A stretch of DNA of 62,736 nt. Source: Deltaproteobacteria bacterium. GTDB taxonomy: Bacteria > Myxococcota_A > Polyangia > JAAYKL01. Made by a program: the position numbers and the translations under genes. Each line of letters opens with the position of its first letter. The stretch's first letter is position 1. The DNA lies in NCBI GenBank assembly GCA_016935665.1, contig JAFGQN010000013.1:1-62736 (forward strand), given 5' to 3'. Under the pieces are notes generated by a model, which saw only the letters and a program-made list of their open reading frames with translations, had not been told where the DNA came from and searched no databases. Shown here piece after piece: positions 23,141 to 31,070 of the stretch.

Positions 23141-24643
23141 ATGATTCGAAACGTGAATGTATTTATCCTGGGATTACTGCTTTTGGCAGTGGGCGCCGCG
23201 TTGCGTCACGGAGAGCGGTTGGGACTGAGTCGGGTGCAGTCCCTGTTGCCGAACAACACACCGTCATTTCTGTTAAGTCCGAGGGTATGGGTGGTGGCAG
23301 GCAGTGTGTTTATATTGTTGAGTTTCGTTGCAGGAATTCGCCTTACCGGCAGGCGAAAACGGCGTCGGGAAAAATTTGAAACAGTATCTCTTGCGCAAGT
23401 GGGTAAAAAACTTCGCGACTGGAGCCGTATCGCAGATTCCGATGTACCCTTAATTGTCGACTACATTATTTATCAGGCGATTCAGCACGGGGCGTCGGAC
23501 ATTCATTTTGATCCCGGGGCGGATGGCATGGAAATAAAATACCGCCTCCAGGGAATGGTGCAGTCAGTCTGCAGTATGGAAAAGCGGTTGTGTTCTCCGT
23601 TAGTGAATCGACTGAAAGTGTTATCCAATCTGGTGATTTACAAAGATCAAACCCCCCAGGATGGGCGATTTGACCGCGACAACGACTCCCACTTTCAGTC
23701 CGTGCAGTTGCGTCGTTCGGGTCTATCCAAAACGGACTTCCGTATCGCGTTCATGCCCACATTGCACGGCGAGCGGATAGTGATTCGGATTCTGGGTTCC
23801 CGCGGAGCGGAGTCGACCCTGCAGTCACTGGGGATGAACGACAAAGATCTGGCTGTAATTCGCAGACTGGTTGCCCAGCCTCAGGGAATGATTATTCTAA
23901 CCGGTCCCACCGGTTCGGGGAAAACCACCACCATTTTTGCTGCCTTGCAGGAAATTTTGCAACAGTCTGAAAAAAAGCGATCCGTTGCCACCCTGGAGGA
24001 TCCCATCGAATTTGATGTGGCCGACATCAATCAGTCCCAGGTGGATGAAAAGCGGGATTTCACTTTTGAGAAGGGTTTGCGCGCCATATTGCGTCAGGAT
24101 CCCGATGTAATTATGGTGGGTGAAATCAGGGATTTGGAAACAGCGAAAATTGCCATTCAGGCCGGAATGACTGGGCATCTGCTGATTACAACTGTGCATG
24201 CTGGTACAAGTGCCGCAGCCTTTGCCCGGCTCGCGGAAATGGGGATTCCACCGTATTCGTTGAACTCGGCCATTACGGCGGTGATCGCCCAGCGTTTAGT
24301 GCGCAATATCTGTCCCCACTGCAGAGTACCCGAAACGGTTGAACCAACAGACGTGAAAGACACTGACCTCAAACCACCCCTGGACTTTCAGACGTATCGG
24401 GGGCGGGGATGCACGTTATGCGAATATACCGGATATCTCGGACGCACAGCACTCTTCGAGATTCTGGAAGTGAACGAATCCATTCGCAAACTCATCACAT
24501 CGGGGATGGGAAGCGAAGAAATATATAAACATGCGCGGGAAAACGGATTGCGTACGCTTTGGGAATGCGGTTTGGATGCTGTTCGTCGGGGTACAACCAC
24601 CTGGCAGGAAATTGATAGAACCATTGCCTCAACCATGAAATAG
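23141..24643 (+). CDS. GspE/PilB-type secretion or pilus ATPase with N-terminal membrane segments
   Basis: A 500-residue type II/IV secretion ATPase. Instead of the usual N1 domains it begins with two hydrophobic segments (VFILGLLLLAVGAAL and VWVVAGSVFILLSFVAGI), so it is probably membrane-anchored. From about residue 100 the motor domain is standard: ASDIHFDPGADG, Walker A GPTGSGKTTT near 255, the Asp box ATLEDPIEFDV, Walker B VIMVGEIRDLETA near 327 and a His box. A zinc motif, CPHC near 391 and CTLCEYTGYLGR near 424, matches GspE. No pilus or secretion genes adjoin it. Confidence 0.88.
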   Translation: MIRNVNVFILGLLLLAVGAALRHGERLGLSRVQSLLPNNTPSFLLSPRVWVVAGSVFILLSFVAGIRLTGRRKRRREKFETVSLAQVGKKLRDWSRIADSDVPLIVDYIIYQAIQHGASDIHFDPGADGMEIKYRLQGMVQSVCSMEKRLCSPLVNRLKVLSNLVIYKDQTPQDGRFDRDNDSHFQSVQLRRSGLSKTDFRIAFMPTLHGERIVIRILGSRGAESTLQSLGMNDKDLAVIRRLVAQPQGMIILTGPTGSGKTTTIFAALQEILQQSEKKRSVATLEDPIEFDVADINQSQVDEKRDFTFEKGLRAILRQDPDVIMVGEIRDLETAKIAIQAGMTGHLLITTVHAGTSAAAFARLAEMGIPPYSLNSAITAVIAQRLVRNICPHCRVPETVEPTDVKDTDLKPPLDFQTYRGRGCTLCEYTGYLGRTALFEILEVNESIRKLITSGMGSEEIYKHARENGLRTLWECGLDAVRRGTTTWQEIDRTIASTMK

Positions 24644-24755
24644 CGGGAAATCGTTGTATGTGGCAGATATACTGGAAAATAATGTGTTTTGGTGTAAGTT
24701 GTATCGATTGCTGCGATAGACATCTGCCAGGAGATATTGTATCGGATTTTAAAAT

Positions 24756-26279
24756 ATGACTCGGATTTCACTTGAAAAAAAAACAGGCAGCCGCATCAGA
24801 CGTCCCCTGCAGCTGTGGTGCGGATTATATCTGCTTGTGAATATATTAACAGCATCCGTGTCATTGATGGCCCAGTCATATGAGGGAAAATGGAATAGAA
24901 CCTATCTGCAGTTTTCCGTTCAAGTCGAAAGCTGGGGCAATGATTGCGGAACCAAACCGCGATCCTACAGCAGCAAGAGCGTAAAGCCTACAGAAATTCT
25001 TGAAAACAAAGGCCATTTGTTTTTTTCCAAAGGAGGGCTTCGGACCGATCGGTGCAATTCGCCAAATCCCAATCTGGTTACGATAACCGCTTCCCGTTCT
25101 GCCAACATGTGGACACGCACATGTGAAACCGCTCCAAATGCATCCCGATATGAAAAAATTGATTCCACCTTCAGCGGCACTGGCAATAAATTGACATATC
25201 GGGCGGAATCGTCGTTCAGGTGGTCCCTGAATGGTGACTTATGTTTGGTTCAATGGGTGGAACGACGCATTTATGAGCGGGACGGCGTAAAAGAAAATGG
25301 GCTACAGAATTCCGGTTCTCCTATTTTGAAGGTTCATGAAGATGATTCTTTTTCACGGGGAGCCGATGGATTGGTGCAACCGGAGTGTACTTCCCCGGGA
25401 AGTGTAAAAAAGCTTATAATTGCACCGCAGGAGGTTCAAATAAGCCCTTCTGAAAAGGTATGCTTCCAACTTCGAGGTGTGGATACCAATGGGTGTCGAT
25501 TTTCCGTGTCCGCGAAATGGTCGGCAGAGCAGAACGGCATTCAACAGAACCAGCTGATTAACAAAAAAGGATGTTTCGTCGCTGGCGATAATGCTGCTGA
25601 AACCGAAGGAATTTATCAGATAAACGCCATTTATAAAGATGTCAGCGTGAACACGACTGTAGAGGTGGCGTATCCTGATTTCGGTGACCTTGCGCTGGCG
25701 CGTCTGGATTTATCGGACGAACTGGGCGCGTCCGAAGAACAACAACCCGTGGTGGCGCGTGATGGGCGGGACACGGCGGCATCTGTCCCGAAGGTAGCCA
25801 CAACCCCAGGTACGGGTGAGACGTCACCGGACATTTCAATTTCTGCCACTGGCGTATCAAAGAGCAGTTTTCCCGGCTGGTTGCCATGGGTCCTGGTAGT
25901 AGCTGTTGTGCTTCTTTCAGGACTGGTGATTAGCCTGGTTGTTTTCATCTTAAAACGACGAAACACTTCGGATTTTGAGGACTTTGACGACGAGCCCGAG
26001 CGCGGCAGCACATATGACCATGTCGATGGAAATAAATTGCGACAACAGCCGATGGAAAAAATTTGTCCGCAATGCGGTACATTCTACGCTTCGGATGCAA
26101 AGTATTGTCCAGCAGATGCAACGGCTCTTGTGATGTATAATCCGGATAGACACGCCCTCGTTCGAGAGTCGTTCAGGTCCAAACCAGGAATGATTTGCCC
26201 CCTTTGCAATCGAGGTTATGAAACAGGAGCGAAATTTTGCCCTCATGATTCTGCGGCTTTGGTCGAATATAAAAAGTGA
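24756..26279 (+). CDS. single-pass membrane protein with periplasmic domain and cytoplasmic zinc ribbons
   Basis: A 507-residue protein. An N-terminal hydrophobic segment ending LMAQS looks like a signal peptide. About 320 residues of beta-rich sequence follow, including an Ig-like part (IAPQEVQISPSEKVCFQLRG). A strong membrane helix (WVLVVAVVLLSGLVISLVVF) lies near 370-395, then a short acidic stretch and two zinc ribbons: CPQCGTFYASDAKYCPAD near 432-450 and CPLCNRGYETGAKFCPHD near 477-495. The implied topology is sensor outside, ribbons inside. No family recognised; adjacent to another zinc-finger membrane protein. Confidence 0.72.
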   Translation: MTRISLEKKTGSRIRRPLQLWCGLYLLVNILTASVSLMAQSYEGKWNRTYLQFSVQVESWGNDCGTKPRSYSSKSVKPTEILENKGHLFFSKGGLRTDRCNSPNPNLVTITASRSANMWTRTCETAPNASRYEKIDSTFSGTGNKLTYRAESSFRWSLNGDLCLVQWVERRIYERDGVKENGLQNSGSPILKVHEDDSFSRGADGLVQPECTSPGSVKKLIIAPQEVQISPSEKVCFQLRGVDTNGCRFSVSAKWSAEQNGIQQNQLINKKGCFVAGDNAAETEGIYQINAIYKDVSVNTTVEVAYPDFGDLALARLDLSDELGASEEQQPVVARDGRDTAASVPKVATTPGTGETSPDISISATGVSKSSFPGWLPWVLVVAVVLLSGLVISLVVFILKRRNTSDFEDFDDEPERGSTYDHVDGNKLRQQPMEKICPQCGTFYASDAKYCPADATALVMYNPDRHALVRESFRSKPGMICPLCNRGYETGAKFCPHDSAALVEYKK

Positions 26280-26402
26280 CGGGAGTGATAACGCGGAATC
26301 TGGAAAAAATGAGATCTTTTGGAATGCGACGCCGTCATAACGTGCCGAGGGCTTAAAGTTAGGATAACGATTTTTAGGCTTTTTATTTGTATTTATTTAT
26401 GT

Positions 26403-26433
26403 TTGACAGCTTGATTTGAGGTCGCCCTTTAAT
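26403..26433 (+). promoter_or_regulatory. candidate promoter for the MJ0042/GYF protein gene
   Basis: A perfect -35 TTGACA at 26403-26408 is followed after 19 bases by TTTAAT at 26428-26433. The spacing is longer than ideal. It lies about 105 bases before the start codon in an otherwise gene-free, AT-rich gap. Confidence 0.3.
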
Positions 26434-26538
26434 TAAGATGTGTTTCTGAATTTTTGGGATTTCAGGATCATGACTTTAAAAACATGCAACGACATTACGT
26501 TCGCTTGCAAAATGAGTAAACAACCTGAGGATTAAGAT

Positions 26539-28515
26539 ATGAAGATCATTTGTGACAATTGTGGCGCGAAGTATTCTATCGCTGACGAAAAAGTAAAGGG
26601 GAAGGTATTCAAGATTCGGTGCAAGAAATGCCAGGAGTCGATAGTGGTTCGCGGCGATACCCAGGAAAGCGCTGACGTTGCAGAACAGTCCTCGGGTGGT
26701 GGTGGCGAGGTGGAAACCAAAGTATTTGATTATTCCGGGTATAAGGGAAATGAGCCTGTTTGGTATGTCGCTGTGGAAGGTGGTGAACAACAGGGACCTT
26801 ATACAACGGATCAAATGCGAGAATATTTGCAGGCTGGTAATATAACGGCGGAAACATATGTCTGGCGCGAAGGTCTTGAAGACTGGAAATTGGTCAGTGA
26901 GGTTGCTGAAATCTCCGGCGCCCCAAAAGAATCATCCGGTGCGGTACAGGGGGCAGCTGCAGCAGCTGCGGTACCTGTGACGGCAGCAACTGCGACAGCT
27001 CCAGCAGAAGGCTCCGGGCCTTTTGGGGCTCCAGCGCACTCTGAAACCAGCGGCGGTTTGTTTGATTCCGCACCTTCAACTGGTGGTGGCGGTCTGTTTG
27101 ACGCAGCACCCGCCGGAGACGTCGGTGGCGGAGGGCTGTTTGGTGCCGGCGGCGGACAGGATTCACCTGGGGATGTGTTCTCCTCTGCGGCCGAAACTTC
27201 TACCGGAGGGTTGTTCAGTGCCGACCAGAATGCTGCTGCGGCTACCAAAGACGGTGGCGGTTTGTTCGACGGGCCAGCAGTAACCGGTACTGGCGGCGAT
27301 TTGTTTGCCAGTACGGACTCCGATGATGACGGCGGTGGCGGAATTTTTGCGTCGACTGAAGCGCAAAGTGCCAGTCCACGAGTGTCGGCAGCGCAGGCAA
27401 TGACGGGACAACGCAATGAGAACTCCGTCCTTTTCTCTTTGTCCAATCTCCAGGCTTTAGCCTCGGATTCGGCCGATGCTACCCCCAGTGGTGGAGAGAT
27501 TGGCGGTTTTGGTGGTGGCATGGCCGGAATGGCGGCACCTGCTGGAGAAGCATCCGGGCTCATCGATATACGCGCTATGGCCAGTTCTTTGACCGCTGAA
27601 GCGGAAAAAGCGGACGACGTTGATGAAATGCTATCCCTGGGTGGGGGCGGGTTCGCATCCACACTCGGTGCGCCTGTTCTTACTGCGGCTAAACCTGCGG
27701 GTTTGAGCATGGGAATGAAAATAGGTATTGGCGCGGGAGTGGTTGCGCTGCTCATCGGTGTTGTTATCGCAGTTGTGATGCTCGCTCAAAAGGATACATC
27801 TGCTCAGGATGAGAAAATTGCCATGCTCATGAAGCAAATTGAAGCAATGAAGTCTCAGGGGGCCAGTGCAGAAGATATCATGAAAGCGCGGCAGGAACTT
27901 GAAAAAACCCAGGAGCAGAAACGGCAGATAAAATCCGGTGATGTCGTCGCCATGAAGGACGATGGAAGCTCAGCTGACAACAATGAAGCCGACGACCAGT
28001 CTGATTCGAAATCGTCCAGGGGTAGCTCATCGTCTAAATCCAAAAAGAAAAGTGGCAGTTCATCAGAATCGGGTTCTGTTGCGAGTTCCAGTTCCGGCTC
28101 ATCTTCGAAAAAAGAATCAGCATCATCTCTTCTGGATGACACCCCCAAATCAGCTGATTCGCCAGCGCCAAAGAAAAAATCGACTTCTGCATTGGATGAT
28201 TTGCTGGGCGGTGCAGCTAAACCAAAGAAAAAAGCAGCCGAGTCCTCCAGTGGCGGCGGCGACAAATTGACCCGGCAACAAGTGATGTCCGGAATGGGTG
28301 CGGTCGCTGGTTCAGTGAAACGCTGCGGAGCAGGGAAAACTGGAACATTTAAAATCAAAGCAAAAATCGAACCCAACGGTCGGGTATCGCAGGCCCAGGC
28401 GGTCGGTCAGTTCTCGGGAACACCAGCGGGTACGTGCGCTGCCAATGCCGTCAAACGCGCCAGGTTCCCCCAGAGTTCCACGGCGACCAACGTTACCTTC
28501 CCCTTTAAGATTTGA
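26539..28515 (+). CDS. MJ0042 zinc-finger/GYF-domain membrane protein with AgmX/PglI-like C-terminus
   Basis: A 658-residue protein. Residues 1-37 form an MJ0042 zinc finger (ICDNCGAKYSI, KIRCKKCQES). A GYF-type domain follows at about 73-122 (WYVAVEGGEQQGPYTTDQM, TYVWREGLEDWKLVSEV). Residues about 155-290 are low complexity with eight or so GG-(L/I)-F repeats. One membrane helix (about 394-416), a coiled coil and Ser/Lys-rich segments lead to a TonB-like C-terminal domain (about 575-658) with two cysteines, SVKRCGAGKTGTFKIKA and AGTCAANAVKRARFP. This is the layout of AgmX/PglI, linked to gliding motility in Myxococcus. It shares the last domain with the protein at 51223. Confidence 0.8.
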   Translation: MKIICDNCGAKYSIADEKVKGKVFKIRCKKCQESIVVRGDTQESADVAEQSSGGGGEVETKVFDYSGYKGNEPVWYVAVEGGEQQGPYTTDQMREYLQAGNITAETYVWREGLEDWKLVSEVAEISGAPKESSGAVQGAAAAAAVPVTAATATAPAEGSGPFGAPAHSETSGGLFDSAPSTGGGGLFDAAPAGDVGGGGLFGAGGGQDSPGDVFSSAAETSTGGLFSADQNAAAATKDGGGLFDGPAVTGTGGDLFASTDSDDDGGGGIFASTEAQSASPRVSAAQAMTGQRNENSVLFSLSNLQALASDSADATPSGGEIGGFGGGMAGMAAPAGEASGLIDIRAMASSLTAEAEKADDVDEMLSLGGGGFASTLGAPVLTAAKPAGLSMGMKIGIGAGVVALLIGVVIAVVMLAQKDTSAQDEKIAMLMKQIEAMKSQGASAEDIMKARQELEKTQEQKRQIKSGDVVAMKDDGSSADNNEADDQSDSKSSRGSSSSKSKKKSGSSSESGSVASSSSGSSSKKESASSLLDDTPKSADSPAPKKKSTSALDDLLGGAAKPKKKAAESSSGGGDKLTRQQVMSGMGAVAGSVKRCGAGKTGTFKIKAKIEPNGRVSQAQAVGQFSGTPAGTCAANAVKRARFPQSSTATNVTFPFKI

Positions 28516-28588
28516 TCGGCTCACGCTACTGACGTTACTGATTTTCCCCCAGTTTATTGCCCTTCAATTTGCTCAAAGAAAATGCGTG

Positions 28589-30046
28589 CTAACAACGCAG
28601 GTAATCCAAAACTGTCAGTACCAGGAATCCCGTACCTCCTTTGGGACATAGCAGATTGGGGGAGTCATTTCTGGCAGGCCCGGCAATATCGAAGTGTACC
28701 CATTTTTTGGCGTCTGTGAACTGTCTTAAAAAAAGTGCAGCTGAAATTGTACCGCCAAAGCGATCACCGCTATTTTTTAAATCGGCGACCTCACTTTTGA
28801 TTTCTTTTTCGAGTTCATCGGCCAGGGGAAGGGGCCAAATAAGCTCACCTGTGGAATTGGCGGTTTCCAACCACTTTTCTTCAAGCTTCGCATTTCCGCT
28901 GAAAATCGCTCCCCTTTTTTTTCCCAGCGCTACAGCACAGGCACCTGTGAGGGTCGCGAAATCAATAATCTCGTCGTGCTTGTGTTCTGTGGCAAGTGAC
29001 AGCGCGTCTGCCAGAAGAAGTCGCCCTTCGGCATCTGTATTGGTGATTTCAATAGTCTTTCCTGCATGGCCGAAAATGATATCACCTGGATGAAACGCTG
29101 TGTTGCCAATGGCGTTTTCGGCGAGAGGTATGTACGCGGTGACGGCATGCTCCACGTTCAGGGATCTTAGTGCGTTCATCACGCTTAGGACCAGCGCCGC
29201 ACCGGCCATATCTGTTTTCATGTTGACCATAGATGCCGCAGGCTTCAGGCATAGGCCACCGGAATCAAACACCACACCCTTGCCTACCAGCGCGATTCGC
29301 TTTCCTTTGCTCTTTTCGGGCGAGTATTCCAATTCGATGAGTGCCGGTTGAACCTCCGCTCCCTTGCCCACCGCGTGAATGAGTCCAAATCCCTTTTTCT
29401 CCAGCATGGGGCCGGAAATTACCTTGCACCGCAACTGGTTATCCCGCGCGATTTTTCGTGCCAGCGCCACCATCTCAGACACATTCAGCTTATTGGCGGG
29501 TTCGTTTACCAGGTCACGGCAAAACGTCACCGCATCTGCACGGATGGATGCTGTTTTCACTATTTTACTGCCTCCGGATGTGTTGACGCCGGAGTCTGCA
29601 ACGCCCAATTTAACGTGTATGGGGGTGGTGGATGGGGGCGCTGTTTTGTATTTATGAAATTGATAACTGGTCAGCGTAACGCCCTCAATACACGCTGCGC
29701 AAATTGAGGGCGTAAGATCGTCAAGGTAAATCGTGCACGATGAAATTCCTTTTTGGGTTGCGATGCGAATACATTTGGCCATGGCTTCGCGCCACTGAGT
29801 CGCCAAGGGCGCTTTCCCAAGACCAATTACAAAGAGCCGGGCGCCCTCCTGAGTTGTTGTCTGGAGCAGTTCTTTGAAATTCCCTTTGAAATTCTCGTGG
29901 TGCAGCTCCGTGGCCGTGCTTTTTTTTTGCCCTGCTTTTCGCGTGGCGGCAATGAATGCGAGGTTTTTTTTCTGTTGTATATAGGGAACAATTATCAGGG
30001 GAGATGTACAGTTTTCAATTGTTTCTCTGGTATAGCTACGTTTCAT
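28589..30046 (-). CDS. pepA: leucyl aminopeptidase (M17)
   Basis: A 485-residue cytosolic aminopeptidase using two divalent metals. The C-terminal catalytic domain has VGKGVVFDSGGLCLKP, the metal-binding KTDMAGAALVLS, and the family signature NTDAEGRLLLADAL, with ATLTGACAVALG after it. The N-terminal macro-like domain is present. I start it at 30046 (MKRSYTRETI), 8 bases after GGAG; an in-frame ATG at 30079 is the alternative. It is convergent with the GYF protein gene and divergent from the small gene at 30341, with tandem palindromes in the shared upstream region. Confidence 0.94.
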   Translation of the reverse strand: MKRSYTRETIENCTSPLIIVPYIQQKKNLAFIAATRKAGQKKSTATELHHENFKGNFKELLQTTTQEGARLFVIGLGKAPLATQWREAMAKCIRIATQKGISSCTIYLDDLTPSICAACIEGVTLTSYQFHKYKTAPPSTTPIHVKLGVADSGVNTSGGSKIVKTASIRADAVTFCRDLVNEPANKLNVSEMVALARKIARDNQLRCKVISGPMLEKKGFGLIHAVGKGAEVQPALIELEYSPEKSKGKRIALVGKGVVFDSGGLCLKPAASMVNMKTDMAGAALVLSVMNALRSLNVEHAVTAYIPLAENAIGNTAFHPGDIIFGHAGKTIEITNTDAEGRLLLADALSLATEHKHDEIIDFATLTGACAVALGKKRGAIFSGNAKLEEKWLETANSTGELIWPLPLADELEKEIKSEVADLKNSGDRFGGTISAALFLRQFTDAKKWVHFDIAGPARNDSPNLLCPKGGTGFLVLTVLDYLRC

Positions 30047-30178
30047 ACATGTGGCTCCAATCGTTGAAAAATTCTTCATTTCATCAATAGACCCTTATTG
30101 GGGAAAAACAACTGTCAAATACAAATGGCGTATACGGGGTTGTTGGGCAGATATTTCACACTGGCCGGCATTTCGGAA

Positions 30179-30221
30179 TGGCCAATCATTGAATTGGCCA
30201 GGAATTAAACGAATTAATTCC
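30179..30221. promoter_or_regulatory. two abutting perfect palindromic hairpins
   Basis: TGGCCAAT (30179-30186) and ATTGGCCA (30193-30200) form an 8-base inverted repeat with a 6-base loop. Immediately next to it, GGAATTAA (30201-30208) and TTAATTCC (30214-30221) form another with a 5-base loop. They lie between the divergent pepA and the gene at 30341. Paired operators or a structured leader are the likeliest explanations. Confidence 0.5.
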
Positions 30222-30340
30222 GAATATTAAACAGTAGAACATATTATTTGCAGGGATTTTTAGTCAGAGACACATTTTGGCATGGCACTGGCAGTAAACC
30301 GTCGCACCAGCGCGCAGGTAACCATGAGAAAGGATAGATT

Positions 30341-30607
30341 GTGGAACACGCAAAACAGATTGAGAGTCGAACAAACGGAAATGCACGGGTTTACAAAGTA
30401 TATTCCATTGTTGAAAAACCAGGGAATGAAAAAAATATCTGGCTGGATATCGGTGTCGGTCGACTGAACCGGGACGACTCGATTTCATGCAAGCTCGATT
30501 GCATACCCCTGAATGGAACGCTGCATATCCGTCCATACGACAATCGAAAACAAGGTTCAATTAACAATCATTTTAATTCAGGAAGATCTGAAGGAGGTTT
30601 TCAATGA
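30341..30607 (+). CDS. small uncharacterised protein coupled to the ComEA-like gene
   Basis: An 88-residue protein starting at a GTG preceded by GAAAGGAT. Its core, ARVYKVYSIVEKPGN and NIWLDIGVGRLNRDDSIS, followed by CKLDCIPLNGTLHIRP, looks beta-rich and compact, with no signal peptide. The stop codon overlaps the start of the next gene by 4 bases (ATGA), implying translational coupling. I recognise no named family. The overlap and clean composition make it likely real. Confidence 0.65.
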   Translation: MEHAKQIESRTNGNARVYKVYSIVEKPGNEKNIWLDIGVGRLNRDDSISCKLDCIPLNGTLHIRPYDNRKQGSINNHFNSGRSEGGFQ

Positions 30608-30939
30608 GAAAAGTAGTTACATCCGGTATCGTATGCGCCGTCGCTGCGCTCACATTCATGACGATGGCAACAGTCGCAGCAGCAGCTGAAACGCCGGGTA
30701 AGTCCCCTGTGGTAAACATCAACAACGCCAGCGAGGTGGAGCTGGCGTATCTGCCGGGAGTCGGACCATCCACTGCAGCTCATATTGTGGAGTACAGAAA
30801 ACGACAACCATTTAAACTGGCAAAACATCTGATGCGCGTTAAAGGGATTGGCAGAAAAACGTTTGCAAAACTACAGAATTATATTGTTGTGGAAGGGCAG
30901 ACAACAGCTACCCAAAAGATAAAATCAGAGACACCCTGA
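30604..30939 (+). CDS. secreted ComEA-like helix-hairpin-helix protein
   Basis: A 111-residue protein with a signal peptide (ending ATVAAAA) and one ComEA-type DNA-binding unit of two helix-hairpin-helix motifs: NINNASEVELAYLPGVGPST, then RVKGIGRKTFAKLQNYI. ComEA binds DNA in the periplasm during natural transformation, and this protein could act so. A strong ribosome site (AAGGAGG, 6 bases before ATG) and 4-base overlap link it to the small upstream gene. No other competence gene is adjacent. Confidence 0.85.
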   Translation: MRKVVTSGIVCAVAALTFMTMATVAAAAETPGKSPVVNINNASEVELAYLPGVGPSTAAHIVEYRKRQPFKLAKHLMRVKGIGRKTFAKLQNYIVVEGQTTATQKIKSETP

Positions 30940-31070
30940 CGCCCCGTCCTGTATCGTCAACGCATCCGCCGACAAACGTATGCCTTGGGCTGGTAATCAT
31001 TCATTACGGATTTTATCCGGGAATACTATTTAACAGGATATCGCTGCTGAATAACAACTCGGTTACTGGA

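Noticed and set aside
26811-27755. Pro/Ser-rich 314-codon minus-strand frame opposite the GYF protein
   Set aside because: It mirrors Gly/Ala-rich low-complexity coding sequence of the real gene and has no independent start signals.
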